Positions 1-6,192 of a stretch of DNA of 11,529 nucleotides are shown piece after piece (the stretch's first letter is position 1; every line of letters begins with the position of its first letter). Both the position numbers and the translations under genes were made by a program. Origin of the DNA: Psilocybe azurescens (taxonomy: Eukaryota > Basidiomycota > Agaricomycetes > Agaricales > Agrocybaceae); the NCBI GenBank assembly GCA_023853785.1, contig JAJIRX010000381.1:1-11529 (forward strand), written 5' to 3'. Under the pieces are notes generated by a model, which worked only from the letters and a program-made list of their open reading frames with translations, was not told where the DNA came from and searched no databases.

Positions 1-429
1 TACGTATGGCTTTTCGTCTTTTGGTACTTTGCAGCTGCTCGGCTGCAAAGGTGCCCTCCATCATCTCTCTACAATGCAGCGTTCTGCTGCATTGTGGATA
101 CCGGTGCTTTCCGCACCTCTCCGACTGGTGGTGTGGAGGCCCTTGCGGGCCTCCCCCTATCAACCTACTTCTTCGCCCGTCTATCTGAGCGAGCCGACTA
201 TCGGTTTGCCATGCTGACCCCAACCCATCCAGTGAGGGCCTTCCTCTCTCGCTTTAACTGCGGCACTATCGCGCTGCACCCCTCCCTTCGATTCAGACTA
301 TGTCTGAACCAGAAATTTTCCGCACTAGTGGGACTCTTTTTGAGTCTGACACTAATGTTCTTGCTCTGACGGAGACTCTACTCCCGATGAACCCGCTCTC
401 ACGACCGGGGGTTCGACTCATGGACCGCT
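1..429 (+). pseudogene. LINE copy A ORF2 remnant: end of RT / thumb-connection region
   Basis: Decayed coding sequence equivalent to copy C 8650-9075. Recognisable pieces sit in different frames. Around 50-130 there are traces of a TMQRSAALW-type segment followed by GAFRTSPTGGVEALAGLP, in the region just after the RT palm in related fungal LINEs. Around 185-290 a segment reads RLSERADYRF and then THPVRAFLSRFNC. Compared with copy C there is an extra G in the GC-rich loop near 41 and further indels near 300-430, so no frame stays open across it. No catalytic RT motif is expected or present here, because the palm lies upstream of the window edge. It cannot be functional alone. Confidence 0.7.
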
Positions 430-1008
430 TTGTGGACCAAGTTCACTTCGATGACTGCAAGATTTCCCGTGGCGACGCCGACAAGGGAATTGAAGCAGCG
501 CACCAAACACCTCGATAAGCTCCGTGACAAGATCTCGGAGAACATCGGGACCTACTATGCAGGGACAGACGCTAGTCTGCCCTCTCAGGACAGTATCAAG
601 CCATTGCGGCCTCCATCCTGTTTAGCGGCGAGTCGAGGCTGGCGTGCCCGACATGTCGCAGGCAAAGTCACCGCCCCAGACGCGGAGCTCTATGCCATCC
701 GTTCTGCAATCGTCAATGCGACTTCGCGTGACGATTGCACAGACATTTTCATCTTCACGGACTCGATGGCCTCCGCCCGTCGAGCTGTCGACCCTCCATC
801 CACTCGGACAGGGCCACTCTGTGGCTGTCTGTGAGGCTCTTCAGACTTGGTTCACCCGTAAGGATGGCCAGTCAATTACCTTTGTGTACGTCCCCTCAGC
901 GATTGCAGTGGGACTTGCACTGTAAAGCACACGAGTATGCAACCAAACTCAAAGTCGCACTGGGCCCTCGCCCAGCTACATCATTTGACAGCCTTCGCAA
1001 GCAGGCTG
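430..1008 (+). pseudogene. LINE copy A ORF2 remnant: RNase H domain
   Basis: RNase H domain of ORF2, which in active elements degrades RNA in RNA:DNA hybrids during reverse transcription. One open stretch (430-834, frame 1) keeps three expected acidic positions: Asp at 568-570 in a GTDAS motif, Glu at 685-687 in PDAELYAIRSA, and Asp at 760-762 in FIFTDSMASA. A frameshift near 790-815 moves the rest into frame 2 (GHSVAVCEALQTWF, FVYVPS). A second, near 895-909, moves it into frame 3 (WDLHCKAHEYA). At the place where many RNases H have a fourth Asp this family has His (KAHEYA); copy C has the same residue. The fold is recognisable, but the unit cannot be read as one protein. Confidence 0.8.
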
Positions 1009-1377
1009 CCCTCTCTCAGCGGGCGCTTCCTGGAATGTCTGTTCCAAGACCCCAAATATCGAGGTCGGAACTTTCTCCAACTCAAGACGGTCGACGGGGC
1101 CGTTGCACAACCAGGGGGCAAAGACAACCCCTGGGTTCACTTCGCGAACATGAGCTCCCCACAGCTCTACGTGCGCATGTGTAGGTGTATTCTGAATCAT
1201 GCGCCCATCGGGTCTTATTATTCCCGGTTCAATCTTAACGATGGTCATACAGCGTGCCCGTGTGGGTGTCCTTGGGAAACCCGCACACATATCCTCACCT
1301 GCAAAGGGCTTATCGTCCTCCCAGGACTTGCGAGCTTAGGCAGCCAACCATGTTGTGCTACCTTCACTCATTTTTGA
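1009..1377 (+). pseudogene. LINE copy A ORF2 remnant: C-terminal region with CCHC motif
   Basis: C-terminal end of ORF2, open in frame 1 to a TGA at 1375-1377. It holds a conserved block (YRGRNFLQL, then WVHFANMSSPQLYVRMCRC and NHAPIGSYYSRFN). This is followed by a cysteine/histidine cluster at 1255-1302 reading CPCGCPWETRTHILTC, spacing C-X1-C-X8-H-X3-C with an extra Cys. Such a C-terminal knuckle after RNase H is typical of fungal Tad1-like LINEs and is thought to bind nucleic acid. The stretch is long and free of stops, and its cluster is complete, whereas copy C has Leu in place of the Pro. This is the least damaged part of copy A's coding region. Confidence 0.78.
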
Positions 1378-2001
1378 GATGAACCCGAAAGCGTTTGCCT
1401 TCCGCTCGGCTCCCCTTGCGGGCGTCGGTTGACAACTGACGTTGGGCATTGTGGGGGAATCTTCGTTTGGCGGCTTTGATTGGCATGGGCCAATTATCCG
1501 CTTGGCTCATGGTTGTTTGGATTTGCTGGGTAGTAGGCCATTTCGGCGGGGCCTGTTCGCCACAGTGCATCGGTGTTCGACTCACTGCTCCCACCCAGGA
1601 CCTGGACCACGTTACGAATGGCGTTGAGTATGTGGCAACCAGGGAGAGCTGGTACCGCTAGTCTCGGCTGCTGGATTTGGGCGCCCCCGCCCTTGTTAGT
1701 TATCTCCTGCTGGTGTTGCCTCCGCTCCACCCCAGGCTTCCTAAGGCTAGGGTCACTCCTAGTCTATATCCCGCGAGGTTGTTCTTTGTAGATAAGTTTC
1801 TATTTGTCTCTTTTCTGCATCGAGGTTGGCGTTATATCCCCACAGTAGCTACCCCGTTATGTGTTCAGCACGGTCATTTATCGTAGGCTTCAGTGTTTCC
1901 AACGGACTCTTAGTAGTTTCGGCAAACGGTTTCTTAGTAGTTACCTGGTCGGGCATTTGTACTTAGCGACCGGACTGCTTTCGCACCGGTATACAAATTG
2001 A

Positions 2002-2007
<6 letters not shown>
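1378..2007 (+). other. LINE copy A 3' untranslated region
   Basis: A stretch of about 630 nt between the ORF2 stop and the poly(A), with no coding signal. It is well conserved with copy C 10045-10676, especially the last 150 nt. That terminal part contains an imperfect 24-nt tandem repeat (1901-1924 and 1925-1948, both with CTTAGTAGTT) and a short inverted repeat (GGTCG at 1947-1951, CGACC at 1967-1971). LINE reverse transcriptases often recognise 3'UTR structure when they start copying, so this end is a candidate recognition region. That role is inferred. Confidence 0.75.

Positions 2008-2035
<28 letters not shown>
2008..2035 (+). repeat. Poly(A) tail of LINE copy A
   Basis: An uninterrupted run of 28 A directly follows the 3'UTR end (TGATTT), at the same place as the shorter tail of copy C. 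It marks the 3' boundary of a retrotransposed copy. The long pure run suggests a fairly recent insertion compared with the 9-A tail at 10677-10685, although tail length at insertion can vary. Confidence 0.95.
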
Positions 2036-2038
<3 letters not shown>

Positions 2039-2745
2039 GCGCTTCATCACCAGAAGATTTGCAATTCATGCAAAATGTTCCTTATCTCAGCTGCATTGGT
2101 TCCCTTCAATATCTCGCCTCTATGACCCGCAGTGACATTGCACATGTTGTTGCCTATCTGGCTTGCTTTAACAGCAATCCTGGTCCTAAACATTGGGCAG
2201 CAGTCAAACATCTATTGCGCTATTTGAAGGGTACACTTGATCACAAGTTGCACTACTCTGGTGAGCTGGGTCTAGACATGTTCAGCATGTACTGCAATGC
2301 GTCTCATGGCGACTGCAAAGACACCGGACGCTCTACAGGTGGTTATGTGATGATTATGGCTGGTGGTGCAGTTGGCTGGAGCAGCAAACTGCAAGGAATA
2401 GTTGCGCTTTCTACCACTGAAGCAGAGTTCATTGCAGCTGTTGAAGCAGGCAAGGAGATTGCATGGATGCGCAACATTCTGCACGAATTTGGTTATCACA
2501 TTGACAAGCCTTCCACTCTTCACATTGACAACCAATCTGCGATCAGCATGTCCAAGAATCCCGAACACCATGGACGCATGAAGCACCTGGACCTGCGCTT
2601 CTACCGGCTGCGCGATGCAGTAAATGACAAGATGATCAACCCTATGTTTGTTTCAACTGATCAGCAAGTTGCAGACATTCTTACGAAGGCTCTGCCTGCT
2701 GCAAAGGTTGAGTTTTGCCGAGAGGAGATGGGGATTTATGTTTAG
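2035..2745 (+). pseudogene. Copia pol C-terminal fragment: RT connection plus RNase H
   Basis: A 236-aa open frame with no internal stop. Residues about 20-70 are the end of Copia RT (YLSCIGSLQYLASMTRSDI, normally TRPDI, then HWAAVKHLLRYLKGT). Residues about 80-236 are the RNase H (GRSTGGYV, GWSSKLQ, STTEAEF, LHIDNQSAI, MKHLDLRFYRLRD, DILTKALP). Glu131 and Asp165 of the active site are present. The first catalytic Asp of the usual DAD motif is Asn88 (YCNAS), and the second Asp of that motif is Ser90. The ATG at 2035 uses the last A of the LINE tail, so it is a junction artefact and not a true start. The open frame suggests a young fragment, but without RT palm and integrase it cannot transpose, and the Asn88 change should abolish RNase H activity. 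Confidence 0.9.
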
Positions 2746-2786
2746 AGTATATTTCATTCTTTTATTTCTGAGACTGTTCAGATCAC

Positions 2787-2792
2787 AGGGGA
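2787..2792 (+). promoter_or_regulatory. Putative Copia polypurine tract
   Basis: The purine run AGGGGA lies 41 nt after the pol stop and directly before a TGTTAG-type LTR start. In Ty1/Copia elements the polypurine tract primes plus-strand DNA and sits immediately 5' of the 3' LTR, which is the arrangement here. It is short, and the call depends on the position of the LTR start. Confidence 0.6.
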
Positions 2793-3049
2793 TGTTAGAA
2801 TTGATATTTCAGACTCAGACTGATGGGATCACATGACAGCCACCTATGTAGCTGTAGCACACCGCTTGAACTCCTTAGTTACTCACTTTGGACTTCAGGC
2901 AAGTAGATAGCATAGTTCAGTCTCAATACACTCAGTTACTCACTTTGGACTTCAGGCCCTCATTGCCACTCTGTCTGATACAGTGTGACCACAGAACTCG
3001 GACCACAGCTGTCTCGCACGTTTCCGAACTCGCCACCTTTAACATCTTG
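2793..3049 (+). repeat. Putative 3' LTR of the Copia element (incomplete or of uncertain end)
   Basis: The stretch begins TGTTAGAATTG, a typical Copia LTR start, right after the polypurine run. It has no coding signal. It contains a perfect 24-nt direct repeat (2877-2900 and 2934-2957) and a small GACCACAG repeat (2987-2994 and 3001-3008). No matching 5' LTR or target duplication is in the window, so the LTR end cannot be placed. The last 50-90 nt before 3050 could be LTR, old flanking DNA or another fragment. Confidence 0.55.
2877..2957 (+). repeat. 24-nt perfect direct repeat in LTR region
   Basis: Two identical 24-nt copies at 2877-2900 and 2934-2957 (core ACTCACTTTGGACTTCAGG) are separated by 33 nt. 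The spacer contains CAGTCTCAATACA. They may be an internal LTR duplication or an LTR end repeated by rearrangement. Confidence 0.9.
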
Positions 3050-3274
3050 TTGCAAGGGAATCCAAAGGCAAACCCCCCGCAGGCTCCAACGCCTTCTGGG
3101 GAGCCATGCCCTCATAACCCTCGCTGCCCCAACTGTGGAAAGAATCATGGTGCCCATGAGCGCGCTTGCGTGTTCTGGAGTCACAGGTTCGATCCTCTCT
3201 GGGCTGCTGAGAAATATCGTCAGGTACGAGTGAATCTCATCGCGCACCGTCAATCCCTAACCACTGGTCATTAG
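3050..3274 (+). pseudogene. LINE copy B ORF1 C-terminal fragment with last zinc knuckle
   Basis: This is the C-terminal tail of the gag-like ORF1 protein, read in frame 2 to a TAG at 3272-3274. The knuckle CPNCGKNHGAHERAC (3125-3169) has spacing C-X2-C-X3-H-X6-C, the form found in the third knuckle of I-like LINE ORF1 proteins. After it comes VFWSHRFD, then a short tail. One nucleotide is missing relative to copy C near 3230-3245, so this copy ends with TAG one base before the ORF2 ATG, where copy C ends with an ATGA overlap. The two N-terminal knuckles and all upstream sequence are missing. Confidence 0.8.
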
Positions 3275-3275
3275 G

Positions 3276-4102
3276 ATGAGTCAAACCGTCCAGGACCTTC
3301 CAGTTAGAATTTTGAGTTTCAATTGCGCAAAGTCCAGCCTAAGCGTAGAAACTATACTCGAACATTTTGTATTAGCATACAATATTGTTTTTATCCAAGA
3401 ACCTCCCTGGAGGTTTCTATGCACCGCACCGTCTACTTCCTGTAAGTCTGGCGATGATGTTATCGGTGCCCCATTGCATCCATCCTGGCTGCCTATGGTA
3501 CGCAATCCTGAACCCGATACTCACCCAAGGGTCATGGCTTATGTGTCTAACCGCTTGAAGGAGTTTCGTCCATCCATGCATCGCAATCTTATCGATCATC
3601 GCAATGTGTTAATTCTCAGCTTGTTTGCAAACGGACAGAGCTATAATCTAATGAATGTCTACTCAGATTAGACCCATACGGCCGCTCTCCTCCTTGCGGA
3701 GGAGGCGGCCTCACTTCCACCTTTCATTTATATGGGAGGTGACTTCAACATCCACTCCCAGGAATGGGATGGAGGCCATCATGGTCATCCAGGAGTTGCC
3801 ACTCAACTCCTCAACACTGCAGCAGAACTAGGCTTGCAACGGGCTCCTTTTGTGAACCTGGGGCCAACCTTCTACCCCCCGCATCCAAGGCTTTTGCTCA
3901 ACAGTGATTGACTTGGTATTCGTGCAACCAGACCAAACCCTGACGGCTCAGGTCACCTGGGTGCACAACGCCATGGGCGAAGTCGGATCATATCCTGCTT
4001 GCTACTACTTTATCAATCTCTGCTGATTCTGGGGCCACGCCCCGCAGAGCTCTCAAATCTGACAGAGAGGAGCAAATCTGCTTTGTCAGAGTCATTGAGG
4101 GA
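3276..4102 (+). pseudogene. LINE copy B ORF2: AP-type endonuclease, broken
   Basis: N-terminal APE-like endonuclease of ORF2, which nicks target DNA to prime reverse transcription. The start ATG (3276) follows the ORF1 stop by one base. Motifs in order are ILSFNCAKS with its Asn, FIQEPPW with the catalytic Glu, GDFNIHSQEWD (from about 3738), STVIDLVF, and SDH (from 3983). The frame is open to a TAG at 3669-3671, where copy C reads GAA. Past that stop the same frame continues to an extra C in the run at 3875-3880 (six C, copy C has five), which leads to a TGA at 3909-3911. STVIDLVF and SDH follow in other frames. All catalytic motifs are visible, but the gene is dead and its RT is missing. Confidence 0.88.
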
Positions 4103-4245
4103 CACCCTTTCTTGTTCCGGTACTGCCATGTATCCACCGTGAGAAATTTCTGCTCATCGTCGCAAACATTCTACACAAAGCTTTACTTGGGTAACCACCC
4201 CAGCACTACCACCATTGGCAAGCGTAGCTTAGGTCTCACCTATCT
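4103..4245 (+). promoter_or_regulatory. LINE copy C 5' untranslated region / presumed internal promoter
   Basis: A stretch of 143 nt before the ORF1 ATG, matching copy D 10933-11075 with moderate divergence. LINEs of this kind carry their promoter in the 5'UTR, so transcription should start at or near 4103. I see no convincing TATA box or known promoter element, and the role is inferred from position. Confidence 0.55.
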
Positions 4246-6192
4246 ATGCCGCCTAAACAGCAACCCACAAGGCCACCGTCCCCCTTTCGGTCGGTGACCT
4301 CCTCAGCCAGATCCTCCACAGCTCAACCTTCATCGACTGCATCCCGGTCCCTACAGTGGGGCGCTCCTGCTGTTCGAGATACCTATAGTCAAGGCCCGGT
4401 CCCTGCTTCACGTGGGGTGCGCACCGCCCAACCCAGTCGCTCTGCCACGTCCTCGAGGCAGTCGTCTCGTCATCGCACTCCCACAGTTACTGCCAGGGAC
4501 AACACCGCCCAGCCCTCCAACGCTCCCTCGCCGGCGAGGTCTGAGGACAAAGATATGGAAGACTCCCCCTCATACCTATCACTCAGTTACAGTGATTCCG
4601 ATGTGGTAGAAGATAGTCAAAGGATTATGGGAGCACTCAGGACAATCGTCGGGTATGTCAACTCTACTCACATCGACCTTCATTCGTCCCCTGTGGGGGC
4701 ATCCCTGGCTCAAGCGGTGGTTGATTTCACCCGTGATGCCTTTAATGGGGACTTGGGCACTATGCCCACTCCGAAAACATCCTCCCAATCTGTGCGATTG
4801 CGGAGATCTTCGCTGCAGAAGACGACACCATTCGAAGGCCTTTGGCCATCGGTCCTACTTCTCCAGACCCTCTCCGCATCTCCTCCCCCCCCGCTTGGTC
4901 TGACCACGGCGGAGTTGGCGATGACGACATTGTTATGACTCCGGCTGAACCTGTTCACTCCTCTCGTAGGAGCGCGCAGGCCAGGCCTCCTGTTGGACAG
5001 CAGGACAAAGGGAAAGGGCAGGCTGACAAGCCCCTCCTCCCCTGCTCCTCCTCAACCCCGCCCCCCGGCCAAGAAACCAGTTGTGCCCAATCAGTGGCCC
5101 CCTCCAGTGCCTCCCTCTTCTACCTGTCCCATGCGGCTGGCCCCACGTTCTTACGCTGAGGCCGCTCGCAGAAGGCGCCCTGTTCAGCAGCCAGCTCTGT
5201 CGGCTGCCCCTCCGTCCCGACCTGCCTCCCGCAAGGGCAGGAAGATCCCGGACTACACCTCGCACGGCCCATCAAGGCGCCAGCTGCTCATCGACGTGGG
5301 AGATCATGCTAAAGACATTAATCTCACCACCCTCTCTTCAAGGATCTGTCTTGGACATCCTCTCCCGCCAGGGCCTACGTGTTAAGGTCCTTGGTGTTCA
5401 AATCGCATACGATGGGTACGCTGTACCCACTGACAAAGTCCCTAGTGAGCATGACACGGATATTCTCCATGGTGCAGTAACTGCTCATTTTAAGGCCCAT
5501 TACAAGTTTACGCCATGGGTCGGCATGCCCACGTCCAAGTTGTTCTTACGAATTGTTGACGTCCCTCGATTCCAAGGTACTCATTATGACCTGGATCACC
5601 TCACCGAACGGGAAGAGGTTGCTTTGGCACTCAAAGCCTCTCCTATTTGGTCTTCATCGCACATTCTATGCGGGGACCCCCACGTAGTTTGCACCTCCAA
5701 GGCAAGCACCACCGCCACTGCTTTTTTGACATCTGGGACACCGCATCCGGTGCCTGCGCTCGCCAGCTTGTCGACAAACAGTTCATGTTCAGGGGTCGCC
5801 CCCTCTGGATACGTTCTAGTTCGAAGAGCTCCGGCGTCCCCCTCTGCACTCGGTGTTGGAAGTGGGGCCATCCAGTCAGTCGCTGCCATGCAGTTGCCGC
5901 CAAATGTCCACGATGCTCTGGTCCTCACAAGTTGGAGGAGCATCACGCCGTTGCAGGCTGCTGCAAAGGCAATCCAAAGGCGGACCCCTCTCAGGCACCT
6001 ACGCCTGGCGGGGAGCCCTGCCCTCACACCCCTCGCTGCCCAAATTGCGGAAAGAATCACGGTGCCCACAAGCGCGCTTGCGTGTTCTGGAGTCACAGGT
6101 TCGATCAGCTTTGGCATGTCGAGAAATATCATCAGGTACGAGCAAATTCTTTCGCGCTGCCGTCAATCCCTAACCAGCAGTCACTAGGATGA
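4246..6192 (+). pseudogene. LINE copy C ORF1: gag-like nucleic-acid-binding protein, frameshifted
   Basis: The full reading would be about 648 aa. It starts at MPPKQQPTRPPSP, a start shared with copy D as MLPKQQPTRPPSP. The first part is rich in Ser, Pro, Arg and Thr and looks disordered. A central part holds APRSYAEAARRRRP (about 5143-5184). The domain before the knuckles reads KLFLRIVDVPRF, LTEREEVALALKASPIW, FFDIWDTASGA and FRGRPLWIR. Three knuckles follow: CTRCWKWGHPVSRC (5845-5886), CPRCSGPHKLEEH (5905-5943, His in the last place) and CPNCGKNHGAHKRAC (6037-6081). Frames change near 4755 (1 to 3), 5000-5060 (3 to 1), about 5335 (1 to 2) and 5722-5727 (2 to 1). In active elements this protein packages the element RNA. 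As written it is broken. Confidence 0.85.
6189..6192 (+). promoter_or_regulatory. ORF1 stop / ORF2 start overlap (ATGA)
   Basis: The ORF1 frame ends with TGA at 6190-6192 and the ORF2 ATG is at 6189-6191, a four-base ATGA overlap. In copy B the ORF1 frame ends with TAG at 3272-3274, one base before the ATG at 3276. Some LINEs use such overlaps for termination-reinitiation, making ORF2 at a low ratio to ORF1. The arrangement is seen directly; the mechanism is inferred. Confidence 0.7.

Larger units (their letters stand above)
1..2035 (+). mobile_element. LINE copy A, 3' part (Tad1/I-like non-LTR retrotransposon)
   Basis: This is the 3' two kilobases of a non-LTR retrotransposon, cut by the window's left edge. 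It aligns from its first base with copy C from about 8650 and stays co-linear to the poly(A). In order it holds the end of the RT region, RNase H, a C-terminal cysteine/histidine motif, a 3'UTR of about 630 nt and a 28-A tail. In the one 180-nt stretch I aligned by eye (1141-1320 against 9783-9962) there are 8 differences, or roughly 4-5%. Reading frames are broken by several indels, so it is a dead copy. Its tail abuts Copia sequence with no spacer. Assignment to a Tad1-like clade rests on domain order and motif recognition, not on a search. Confidence 0.88.
2036..3049 (+). mobile_element. Ty1/Copia retrotransposon, 3' fragment (RT end, RNase H, start of 3' LTR)
   Basis: This fragment begins at the last base of copy A's poly(A) and runs through the end of Copia pol into a putative 3' LTR. 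The upstream parts (gag, protease, integrase and the RT palm with its YxDD) are missing here. A Copia integrase fragment lies about 8 kb downstream at 10686-10932, in the reverse of the normal gene order, so the two pieces are not one continuous element in this window. The right boundary is where similarity to LINE copies starts (about 3050). It is approximate, because no second LTR is present to define the LTR end. Confidence 0.85.
3050..4102 (+). mobile_element. LINE copy B, truncated at both ends
   Basis: A fragment of the same LINE family covers the last zinc knuckle of ORF1 and the endonuclease of ORF2. Similarity to copy C begins at about 3050 (equivalent to about 5958) and stops at 4102 (equivalent to 7013, inside the endonuclease-RT linker), where the 5' end of copy C follows at once. 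Over the first roughly 155 nt of ORF2, B and C differ at about 12 positions (near 8%). There is no poly(A) or 3'UTR, so the 3' end was lost by rearrangement or never made. Confidence 0.85.

Noticed and set aside
976..1290. Reverse-strand frame in copy A (with a counterpart at 9628-9933 in copy C)
   Set aside because: It recurs only because the underlying + strand CCHC region is conserved. No motif or start context supports it.
2035..2037. ATG as a true start codon for the Copia RNase H frame
   Set aside because: The A belongs to the LINE tail. The frame is the inside of a longer polyprotein cut by the junction.
2272..2586. Reverse-strand frame opposite the Copia RNase H
   Set aside because: The + strand frame has clear RNase H motifs across the same bases; the reverse product has none.
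4112..4297. Small open frame across the 5'UTR and ORF1 start of copy C
   Set aside because: It has no ATG at its start, is out of frame with ORF1, and is not preserved in copy D.
5596..6132. Long reverse-strand open frame (178 aa) opposite ORF1
   Set aside because: It is antisense to the zinc-knuckle region and has no recognisable domain. GC-rich coding sequence often leaves the complementary frame open.
5081..6187. 368-aa continuous frame as a complete protein
   Set aside because: Only its middle part (about 5335-5720) matches ORF1; before and after that the recognisable ORF1 sequence, including all knuckles, is in frame 1.
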